The notes beneath the pieces were generated by a model. That model did not search any database. It worked only from the letters and a program-made list of their open reading frames with translations, and was not told the origin of the DNA. The position numbers and the translations under genes are program-made. A stretch of 64,000 bases of DNA from Dirofilaria immitis (lineage: Eukaryota > Nematoda > Chromadorea > Rhabditida > Onchocercidae), in assembly GCA_024305405.1 (NCBI GenBank), contig JAKNDB010000075.1:1381501-1445500 (forward strand), given 5' to 3'. This document shows positions 45,001 through 54,233 of this stretch, piece after piece. How positions within the stretch are numbered: the first letter of the stretch is position 1; each line of letters begins with the position of its first letter.

Positions 45001-46965
45001 AAATAAAAAACTTTTTGTTTTGTTATTTCAAATCGAGAAAGAAGGAAAAACTTCAGAAAAAAAAGTTTTCGAGAATTTCTTTTTTACAGTAACAAAGAAT
45101 AGTGCAAGTGGTATATTAATTTATCGTTTAATAAGTTTACTTAGTCAACGAATATATTGGATACAAAGTAGTTGTCGAATGTTTTATAAAAATGGTAAAC
45201 CGGAAACGATTGGCTTAACACATCGAATTTTAACGTACGTTATTTATTAAAATAAATTTGATATAAAATTAGTGATAATTTTTATCACAATCAATCATTA
45301 TCAGCATAGCAATTCATTCATTTCATTTTGCATTTTTAAAATATTTTGATAAAATAAAATTTGAAAAATGAACAAACTTCAATTTTATTTATTAGTGCAG
45401 CAATAAGATTATTTAAACTTATTTTCCTATCATCATAGGAATTAATTAATTAATTTAAAATGAATTAACAACAAATCATATTTTACTTTAATGATTAAAC
45501 ATTATCACATAAGATGTTGGTTTCAAATGATTATAATTTTTTTAAAAAAGCAATTCCAAGGAGTAAAAAAATGAAGATAAAAAAATTAAACATTTATTTT
45601 ATTTAATTTAAAAATGATTAAACTATATAAATATGATTGATTAAATTTATATCAGAAATGAATAATTGAATCCAATTAGAATTTAATTATCAAATAAAAT
45701 TTTTGCTAAGAATAAAAAAATGAAACATTAAATTATTCATTTAAATTTGTTTTTCAATGATTATTTACAAATTTTTCATAAAAATTTCATTATTTAATTA
45801 TTTAATTAATTAATTAATTAATTAATTATTTTTAGAGAAGTTGAAGGAACAATGTTACTTGAAAAGCGAACATCATTAAGAGCTAAATTATTATCATTTG
45901 ATGATTCGTTGCTACAATCACCCAGCAATTTACAATCCACCGCAGCATTACCATCAACATCCTGCGGTAAACACAAGTAAAATTATTAACCGAAATTAAG
46001 AACTTATTGATCAAAATTGAGAACTTAAATATATAATATAAAATATTTAGAAGAGCATTAGCCATAGGCATCGGTGGTTCAGTGGTAGAATGCTCGCCTG
46101 CCACGCGGGCGGCCCGGGTTCGATTCCCGGCCGATGCAACCCTTTTTTTCCCTTTAGTTAAAAATTCTAACTTATAATTAAACACAGTTATTATTATATG
46201 AAAAGTAGTAAGAAAAATTTTCGCTTCTTTTGAGATACTACATCATTATCGCTTTATATGACTGGTTCAGACAAGAATCGTTATACGACAACAAAACGAC
46301 ACGATAGACAATTTTCTACATTATCATCAACAACAAGGTGAAAATTATTATTTCCATTCATTTATTTGTTTAATTACTTATTTACCTAATAATTACTTAT
46401 TTACTTAAATACTACAATACTATTATGAATGTTAGTTAGCATTTTAACATCATCAACTACGTTTCATTTTGAGTTGAGTAGAAAAAAATGGATTTGCTTT
46501 TGTCATTTCGAATTTATGTATTATTTAATTACTTATGATCTTATGTAACTTTCGTTATTTACTATTTATGAACTTACGTAAAATCTTACGTAACTTTTGT
46601 TAATTTACATAATCACTTAAATATTGCAATGCCACATATCATTATAAGGTAGTCGTGGATCATTGTAAAGTAATCGCGGATCATTTATAAAGCAGTCATG
46701 TATCGTTATAAAATAGTCACAGATCACTATAAAGTAGTCATTACATATAATTATAAAGTATTCACGTATCATTTGCAACTTATCATTATCCATAAGCTAA
46801 AAATGCATAATAGTGAGAAATAATAATAGTTAAAAATCAAACACAAGAAAAAAACTTTTAATAAAGAAAAATGATAAAGAAATTTTTAAGATCAAAACAG
46901 CAATTATCGATACCAATAAATCCGGAATTTATCAATGCAATCATCAGCAGCAATAACAGATGTTC

Positions 46966-47002
<37 letters not shown>

Positions 47003-49869
47003 GCAACAACAACAACAGCAACAACAACAACAACAACAGCAACAACAACAACAACAACAGCAACAATATTTATCAACACGTGGACGTAAGCGGAAGAAGC
47101 AAAATATAAATGCTAATCAATCATCAATCTTATCAGTACCGCAATATTCAACCTTTATGATGCCATCTACAAGTAATGATTTAAAAGAGATACAGGTAGA
47201 ATATTAATATTTTTTTGTTTTCTTTTTATTTATATAATAATTAATTTTTAGGATGTAATTATTATTTATGAAATTTCATTTTGTCAAATTTTGAATTATT
47301 CTTTATGAAATTTATTTTTGATTTATAAATTTAATTTCAACATTTTATTTCATTTTTTTCTCGAATTATCAATTTATTTTGATTATTCATTTATATTTTT
47401 TCTAAATGTTCATTTATTTACTATTTTTCTTTATTTTAGATGCAATGAACGACAACGATATTATGGTATGCTGTATTCTCTGATTGATTGTATTGCTGTT
47501 ATCATTTGATTCATGGACAATGATGTATGATGTTATTCATTGGTATCTAACATTATTATATTTAGATGCCAGAGCTATATGTATGCAATTTATCAGGATA
47601 CCACGGATAACTCAATGAAATTTTGCTGCTACCGCAACTGTTATTCTGAGTATCTGAACATATTATCAATGATTCCAGATTATTTCAATTTCAGGTAATC
47701 AATTAACATTTTTTACATTTGATGTTCCTCGAGATTGTTTCTATTACCTGAGACAAATCAGCACATTTTTCTACATTGACTTTCCTTGACATTAATAGGT
47801 TTACCTCTGAGATTAATGTTTCATTAATTATTATTGTATCTCAGATACCAAAATTTCCTTTTTATGATTAAAAATTTTTCTATTTAAAAGATTATAAATC
47901 GTTACTGATAAATTTATATCATTTATAGGATCTAACCGGCTTTTCGGGATTAACAGCATATTTTCTTCCGCAGATAATAGTACTGGTACAGTACGTCATG
48001 ATCAAAATTATCAATGGTCATCATCAGCGAAAACAAACTATTGGCCAACATCATCTGATTTATACTATCAAAATTATATGTCCAATAATGCTGGTCAGTT
48101 TAATTGAATTATTTTCGATCATCAATAAAAGCAAAAAGAAAATCGATAAAATGATATTCTAATTAATGATTACTATTGATTGATTGTTAACAATGATTTG
48201 TTATTGATTGTTAGTGCAGAGATTAAAAGATCATTTTCGATCACAAAATCGATGCAAATCTTTTTTTTTCAACAGGTAGATTTTGACGAAGAAATATTTC
48301 AAATCGATTAATTTATTTATTGATTTTTTTGTTTTATACCGAATATCACTTCATTTTATATCATATATCCAAAAGTTATCTTCAAATAATTGACATATTC
48401 ATTAGCTTATCATAATTATCAGTTTATCTTTCAAATCGATAAATGCATATCAGGTTATGCTACAACAATTTCAAGTGGATTTTATCCATCTCAAATGGAT
48501 CAAAATAATTTGATACCAGTAAGGAATCGTGTCGAATATCCAACATTATTTACTGCTGGTGATTTAACTTCTGCAGGTGATATTTTAATTAATTTTTGAA
48601 CTATTTAAAATGAAGGAAAGAAAATGGCAAAAAGTTTTATTAGTTCATGCTGATGAAAAATCTAAAACTACCTATTGTGAATTAATTAATCACTTAGAAC
48701 AAATGGTATACATTTTTTATTTTGCATCTTATCAACATCAATATGGCTGATTATCATATCAGATTTATTCTTATTTACGTGATATAATCAAAAATTCAAT
48801 GATATAAATTTTGAAAATGGCAAATTAAACTTTATTTTAAAAGAAAACAATTGCAAAGTTTTAAATTTAAATTTGAAAAAAATAAATAAATAAATATGAA
48901 ATTTAAATATAATTAAAATTTAGGGTTCTACTTATACACCAACACCTGCACAATTGCTCTTATCATCATCCGAATTGTTGCAACCATCAGCTGCAGCTAC
49001 TTTACATTCAACAAATTCGATGTTCAAACCAACCATACTATTCGATACATCGGAACATTCAGCAACAGATGTAAATTTATTTACTATTGCAACTACTTTT
49101 TTTTCCTTGTAATATGCTGCAATATTGTAATAAGTAAATTTTACTCGATAATGTTAGGCAAATTTTCTCGATGATTCTCGACAATGTTAGGCAAATTTTC
49201 TCGATTATTTTCGATGATATGAGGTAAATTTTACTCGATAATGTTAGGTAAATTTTCTCGGTGATTCTCGACGACATGAGGTAAAATTTCATTTCAAATT
49301 AATATATTTTATGGAATAATTGCTAATTTTTTCTAAAATTTTAATATTTTTTACGAAATCTAAAAATTTGTTGTAAATTTAAATTTTTTTAAATTTTTTT
49401 AAAATTTTTAATATTTCGCTAAATTTACGAAATCTAAAAATTTGTTGTATAAAATTTTTCTTTTTTCCAATAATTATTAGCAAAAAGAAAATAATATTCA
49501 ATTTATTTTTAGCAAAATAATCGCTTAAATTTATAATAAAATAAGAAAAAATTTTGATTAAATAATAATTTTACTAAAAAAAAATTTTCTTTCCTTTCTT
49601 TTTTGTTCAAAATTTAATAATTTAGAGAATTTGATGAAATAAAAAGAAAAATTACATTTTTAGTTTGATAAAATTTTGTGATAAATAATTTTATCATTTT
49701 TTCCTCTTTGCAGCAAACTTTTAGCGCAACAATCAACGATTACACTCAATCAATGCAAATGATAACGAGTGATAATGGTGGAGCAATAGCAAATTGTAAC
49801 AACAATACATCATCAGCATCGACGGGTTTTAATCTGATCTCAGAAGTAACAAATACTCTTCTTGGATAA
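30098..49869 (+). CDS. ahr-1: Aryl hydrocarbon receptor, bHLH-PAS transcription factor
   Basis: About 20 exons: 30098-30135, 35397-35519, 36316-36380, 41559-41737, 42010-42099, 42501-42630, 42746-42818, 43198-43314, 43551-43664, 43805-43902, 45090-45234, 45836-45966, 46271-46337, 46901-47195, 47679-47694, 47929-48093, 48454-48576, 48644-48705, 48924-49070, 49714-49869; about 777 codons if all are used. The N-terminus MYANKRRQRNFKR and the bHLH (NPSKRHRERLNSELE to SYLQIKTHFQ, residues ~24-75) identify AHR, which dimerises with ARNT/AHA-1 on GCGTG sites. PAS-A begins near residue 136 (ALGGFILILNENGDIYYVSE); PAS-B spans ~300-390 (SLVHVDDATCIAEAHKE, IQSSCRMFYKNGKPE). The C-terminal half is Gln/Ser/Thr-rich and ends LISEVTNTLLG, as in the worm protein. 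Exon 8 needs an ACAGAG acceptor. Joining exon 13 to exon 14 in phase meets TAA at 46917, while skipping exon 13 allows an open frame; the 16-nt exon 15 is tentative. Introns 1 and 3 exceed 5 kb. Confidence 0.95.
30160..30265. repeat. ~51 bp direct duplication in ahr-1 intron 1
   Basis: AATTTTAATTATCATTAGAT and the following ATCATTGGATAAAA..AAATTCCATATA occur twice in a row with a few mismatches. The duplication lies just behind the first coding exon of ahr-1. Confidence 0.85.
34178..34465. repeat. ~54 bp tandem repeat in ahr-1 intron 1, 5 copies
   Basis: Units read ATATCAAATTTATTAAATGA, then TTATTGATTTT and AACAAAATTATTTACAATT. The later copies carry AAGTAAAATT in place of AACAAAATT and two of them are shortened, which suggests stepwise duplication. 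Confidence 0.9.
34570..34609. repeat. Perfect 14 bp inverted repeat (hairpin)
   Basis: GTTAGCATGCAGCA at 34570-34583 is matched exactly by its reverse complement at 34596-34609, with a 12-base loop. It sits directly before an ATT run and an AGT run (34617-34660) within ahr-1 intron 1. Confidence 0.85.
37105..37285. repeat. ~24 bp tandem repeat in ahr-1 intron 3
   Basis: Units alternate AATGATTATAATTA and AATGATTATGATTATTCT, joined by CTTATCCA, CTAATTCA or TGTCCA. About seven imperfect copies are present. Confidence 0.8.
37975..38190. repeat. ~50-58 bp tandem repeat in ahr-1 intron 3, 4 copies
   Basis: Each unit contains TTGATAAAAATTCATC, ATATCATTTTTTGATAAG and ATTTAAATCCAACTCAA with small changes. 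Copies are about four and diverged. Confidence 0.8.
38390..38710. repeat. ~38-40 bp tandem repeat in ahr-1 intron 3, about 8 copies
   Basis: The units read TATTTCGATTTTATCATT, CGATATACC and TTATTATTAAG with variants. Some copies have TTATCATTGAAATGCGTTATC, and that variant itself appears twice, which points to higher-order duplication. Confidence 0.8.
39280..39425. repeat. ~31 bp tandem repeat in ahr-1 intron 3
   Basis: TATTATCAGTTCATTTTAAC followed by ATTACTAGCAT occurs about four times with minor changes. Confidence 0.75.
40040..40675. repeat. ~40 bp tandem repeat array in ahr-1 intron 3
   Basis: About 14 imperfect copies combine TATTGTATGAGTAAAAATTT with AGTTCATTTATTCATTTTCT. A larger block with GAGTATAATAGTCCACTTAT is duplicated around 40150-40330, so a higher-order unit of about 110 bases is also present. 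Confidence 0.85.
42961..43044 (+). pseudogene. ahr-1: Decayed duplicate of ahr-1 exon 8 within intron 7
   Basis: The block copies the 5' two thirds of exon 8 (43198-43314). Over a 66-base core running from AAATTAATGAGTCTTCATG to GAATCATT.ATCC only four bases differ. It is one base longer than the active exon between GAC and ATGAG, which breaks the frame, and no good 3' splice site precedes it. It therefore looks like a tandem exon duplication that has lost its function. Confidence 0.85.
44490..44870. repeat. Minisatellite of 17-19 bp in ahr-1 intron 10, about 20 copies
   Basis: The unit AAAAACACGTAAAATGCT repeats with variants such as AGAAACACGTAAAATGCT and AAAGCACGTAAAATG. On the minus strand it gives a Phe/Tyr/Val-rich frame that is only the translation of the repeat. 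Each unit contains CACGT, so the array is a cluster of E-box-like half sites. Confidence 0.95.
46068..46138 (+). tRNA. tRNA-Gly(GCC): tRNA-Gly, anticodon GCC, nested in an ahr-1 intron
   Basis: The 71-nt gene has a perfect acceptor stem (GCATCGG with CCGATGC, discriminator A at 46138) and an anticodon stem of CTCGC with GCGGG around the loop CTGCCAC. The anticodon GCC is at 46100-46102. The internal promoter boxes are intact: box A TGGTTCAGTGG at 46075-46085 and box B GGTTCGATTCC at 46117-46127. There is no intron and no encoded CCA. Seven Ts at 46143-46149 form the Pol III terminator. The gene lies on the same strand as ahr-1, between its exons 12 and 13. Confidence 0.98.
46143..46149 (+). 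terminator. Pol III terminator of tRNA-Gly
   Basis: A run of seven Ts begins five bases past the discriminator base of the tRNA gene. This is the usual RNA polymerase III stop. Confidence 0.85.
46640..46770. repeat. ~28 bp tandem repeat in ahr-1 intron 13
   Basis: About five units of the form ATCATTATAAAGTAGTC followed by ACGGATC-like bases. Copies are diverged. Confidence 0.75.
46965..47066 (+). repeat. CAA/CAG repeat coding 34 glutamines in ahr-1
   Basis: CAA codons with occasional CAG interruptions (four to five) run for 34 codons in the coding frame that continues into YLSTRGRKRKKQ. Glutamine-rich stretches are typical of transactivation domains. The length is likely to vary between individuals. 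Confidence 0.9.
49120..49290. repeat. ~26 bp tandem repeat in the last ahr-1 intron
   Basis: Units of GTTAGGCAAATTTTCTCGAT and GATAATGTTAGG-type sequence alternate in about six copies, with GATGATATGAGGTAAA variants. Confidence 0.75.
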
Positions 49870-49893
49870 TTATTTAGTTTCAAATTCAATCAG

Positions 49894-49899
49894 AATAAA
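49894..49899 (+). terminator. Probable ahr-1 poly(A) signal
   Basis: AATAAA occurs 25 bases past the ahr-1 stop codon and is followed by a second ATAAAT-like hexamer. The short 3' UTR this implies is usual for nematodes. Confidence 0.5.
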
Positions 49900-50089
49900 T
49901 AAATATTTATGATTCAAGAGATTTTCGAGAAAGAAAAAATGATTATTGTATTGGATATGGAAGGTAAACTTCTTCACCTGTATATTACCTATTATGAATT
50001 AGGTCATAGAAGATTTTCAAAAAAAAATTATCTTTTAAAATTTTTTAAAGTTGGTAAAAATTGATATTGATGTAAAAAAGAAAGCAAGA

Positions 50090-50220
50090 AGAGGGTTAAA
50101 GGTAATGATGATATCTCTAGGTTAAAGGTACTGATGATATCTCTAAGTTAAAGGTAATGATGATATTTCTAAGTTAAATGTGATGATTATATCTCCAAGT
50201 TAAAGGTAATGATGATATCA
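50090..50220. repeat. ~27 bp tandem repeat, 5 copies
   Basis: The unit GTTAAAGGTAATGATGATAT followed by CTCTAA repeats five times. A related GGTTAAAGATAATGATGATA recurs at about 50943. Confidence 0.85.
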
Positions 50221-53200
50221 TTCTTTTCTACCGAAAAACAAATTAATATAAAAATGATTGAAATAAATTGAAATCAAATAGGTAATAAATTAAAAGTTAT
50301 GAAATCAAATAGGTAATTAATTGAAAGTTATAAAATCAAATTAATAATTAATTAATTAAAAATTATAACATTAATTTCATTTAACGTAAAAGCAAACTTT
50401 TTAATTTTCCGTTGGAAAAAAATAAACGACAAATTTTAGGAATAAATCAAAAAACAAAATAATAAATTAAAAGTTAAATTTTCTTTTTTCTTTTAAAAAA
50501 AATGAGTAAATAATATTGTAACTTTTATTATATGTTAGTCTTTCGATAATTGTTTATTTTAATTTAATTTCAATTAAAATTATTGGAATTAAAATTAAAA
50601 TATTTAATCTAAAATTTGTTGACAAATGCTAAATTTATTTATTTGCAAATTTCCTATTTATGCATCTATCATTTTTAATAAATAAATTTTAATTTACAAT
50701 CATTTTTTTCTTTTGTTTCTTTCATCCCATCGACAGTAGAATATAATGCTAAAGAGCGGGAAGAGAAATCGCGGTAGAAAAGACCGAGAAGAAGAAAATC
50801 TGGGTGTAAAGAAAAAAAAGATTAAATTTGTTAGTATCGATAAATCAGCCACAAGAACAAATGTGTATTTGATGAATAATAAATAGAAAATGGATTTCAT
50901 TCTCTGTTTTTCTTGTATTTGATGAATATTCTCGAATAATATAGGTTAAAGATAATGATGATAATATCTCTCATTCATTGTTATTTCCTTATATTTGTTA
51001 TGACCTTTGAACTCGCTCATTTTAATCTACTTTCCGCTACTGTATAAATAAATGTAATAATAGCAGTGATAGTAATTAACAATAATGATAATTGATAATA
51101 TTCATGTATCAAAATAAAATATCGCTTTGATCAATTAATTAATTAATTTAATTGAATTTAAGTACCTATATTTATTGTAAAATTTCTAATTTATATTAAT
51201 AAAAAATTTGATAAATTTGAATTTTCATTTTACATCATTTTTCGTTAAAATAAAAAAAGGAAATAATAATAATATCTTATTTTACACAAACAAATATTTT
51301 GCAAATGGAAATATGAAATTAATTAATTAATTTAATTGGAATTGATTATTCAAATTTATTATAAAATTTTTCTTACTTCCATAATATTTTATAAATTTGT
51401 ATTTCGTTTTATGCCATCTTTCGTTAAAATAAAGGAAGATGCAAATGCGCTAGAAATTGGAATATGAAATTGGTCAATTAAGTAAATAAGTAATTAAGTA
51501 AAAACAAGTTTCACTATAAAAAATGCAAAGAAAAGGTACCATGAGAAGTTTAAAAAGCAAATTCTTAGTGTCAAATTTTATCAGTTGAAATCAAAGTATT
51601 ATAGACCAAAGGGTAAATGTAAAAAAGATATCACTAATTATCAATGAAAAAGTTATCAGTAATTGTCAGTGAAAAAAAAAGAAAGATAATCTGTAATTGA
51701 TAGTGATAGAACTGATGATAATTAGGGTGAATAAAATGCTAAAATATATAATTAACGTTTAATTAATAATGGAATATTAATTGGTCTTCCACTATTTGTT
51801 TGATAATTATATATAAAGAGAATTTCTCGAATTTCATTATCATAAGTGATATGATAAAAACAAGATTTTTGATGATTAAAAATTTCCATTCATATTATGT
51901 ACAAAATGAAAAAGAATTAACATACATAAATTATATATTCTTGTTTTTATCTCGAGAATTTTCATAAATTCCCGAGAATTCTCTTTTTGCTTCTAGTTTA
52001 GGAAAATTTGCATTTTAGGATTTTTCATTTTAAAAATTTTTTTCTAAAAAATATTCGAAGATTTTGAAAAATTTTGGCTATTATATTTTAGCATATATCG
52101 GAAACTTTAATACCAAAGAAAAGAGGGAGCGAGAAAGGGAGAGAAAAGAAAGAGAGAGAGAATTGAAGAAAATTAGATTTTACCTATATGTCTTAAAAAC
52201 TTCTTTCAAAAAAAGTTAAATTTTTAAAAAATACTTCAAGACATTTTTTTAGCTTCAAATTTTAATTTTAATTCATTTAAATTTTGAAATCTAAAAATAT
52301 CATTCCATTGTTATTTTATGTAAAAATAAAAATAATACAAAATGAATTTAAATATTTAATTTAAAAAGAAAAAGAAAAAACTTAAGAACAAATGCAAATT
52401 AATCTTTTTTCTAATAAAAAATTAATTAAAATTTTAAAACGAATTTAATTCTTATCATTCATTTCCATTAATGCAATTAATTAAAGCATTTTGAAGTTTA
52501 ATAATTTGATAAATGAGAAAATTAAAATGAAAACGAAAAGATTTATTTGATAACCCAATTGATATCACAATGTAAGTATAATCTAATTGATATGATATGA
52601 TATTTTCAAAATTGATATTTAAAAAGGAAAAAAAATTTTATAATTCTCTTTTAAAGACTTTACAGAATATGATCGTAAAAAAAAAAACCATCCGAAATTT
52701 TTATGCAAAATTTGTAGTGAAAAGTTTCTCTCATAGGAAAGAGTGGATGGAAGTCATGGAATAAAGAGAATCCAAAATTTAGATTCTGAATCTCATCCGA
52801 ATGAATGAATTCGGCGAAATAATTAACAGTTGAAAAGGCATATCATGTTACTTCCAGCGACTTATAAGGCCGTATATCATGCTATTTCCAGTGAATGTGA
52901 ACATGCGGTTTGGCCGTGTTTTTTTTCTTATAGATGACAATTCTTTTTGCCTAATACCGATATGCTTATATCATGGACAAGTTTATCCACAATACTATTA
53001 AGGTTAATTAATGATAAGTTGTGATTATTTAGTATGACTGTTGAGATTGATTAATGATAAGTTCTAATTATTTATTATCACTAAGACTGGATACCAAAGT
53101 ACATTGTATCATTGTAAATGATAATTTTTTTCCTCTTTCATAAATATAAAAATTTGAAATTTATCGATTGATATCTCCATTTGGCCAATGATATAAATAT

Positions 53201-54233
53201 CAAAAAAAAAATGAAAGATCAAATTTATACGATTAATTTTCGGCAATAACAATCATTTTGGATAAGCAAAAAAGATTTAATTTTATTTCAAAAAAAAAGT
53301 TAAATACAAAGATTTATTTTTAAAAATATTGAAAATAACAGAAATAATCAAAAATAAAAAAAAACAAAAAGGAAGAAAACAAAAACAAAAACAATAGCAA
53401 AAAATAAAAATTAATACTTCTTGCTCGCCTTTGATTTCTCGAGAATACAAAATGCATAGATAATAATTTATATAATTTAATATATATGCTAATTTTGTTT
53501 GGAAATTGATATAAATTTAAAAATATTAATTTTCAAATTTTAATCCATTCATATCAATTTTTTTCATTTTTGAAGAAAATGTGATTAGAAAAGAAAGAGA
53601 AATGAACAATGCATTATTTATAATATATACATTAAATAACAATTAAAGATAAATAGATAAATTATCATTTTCAAAAAAAAAAATTTTTTGAAAATTGTAT
53701 TTTTAAATTCCATCAAATTATCTACAAATTTTTATTGTAAAGGAAAAAAAATATACAATTGATATAAGAAAAGATAATACAAATTACAAAATTATCAATA
53801 CATATACAAATATGTGTTAAAAGAGAGAATTCTGATATTTTAGGGCAAGATGGAGAAAGAGGAGGAGTACCATATTTTATAAATTGATAAGGAGGAATTG
53901 TAAACTAATTGTGAAATATTGAAATTTTCAAAATAACTAAAATGATAAAAGTTAATAATTATGCAAAAGTTTGCCTATTTTTGATTTGCATGATTATCGT
54001 AGTAATTTTCACAAAATTTAGCGAAAATTTCAACATATCAAAGAGATGTTAAATGATTGATAACTTGATAAATTGATAGAAGATAAATGCAAAATGATAT
54101 GATTTGTAATGAGGTATGATGAACGTATACATCAGGTATTTCTACTTGTTTTCAAATTCTATAAAAAGGAAAATTTGCAAGAAAAAATTTAACACATATT
54201 TCTTATTTTTTCTAACATTAAATCATATTTCAT

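Larger units (their letters stand above)
49870..54233. other. Intergenic spacer between convergent ahr-1 and the PDZ gene
   Basis: A 4.4 kb AT-rich spacer between tail-to-tail genes. It contains a ~27 bp repeat at 50090-50220, a GA-rich tract near 52115-52160 and an imperfect short duplication near 52835-52925 (ATATCATGTTACTTCCAG and ATATCATGCTATTTCCAG). I see no gene in it. Confidence 0.5.

Noticed and set aside
45883..46185. 100-residue minus-strand frame
   Set aside because: It lies antisense to ahr-1 exon 12 and the tRNA-Gly gene and has no support of its own.
46858..47089. Poly-valine and poly-threonine frames over the ahr-1 glutamine tract
   Set aside because: These are other-frame shadows of the CAA/CAG repeat; the glutamine frame continues into the coding sequence and the others do not.
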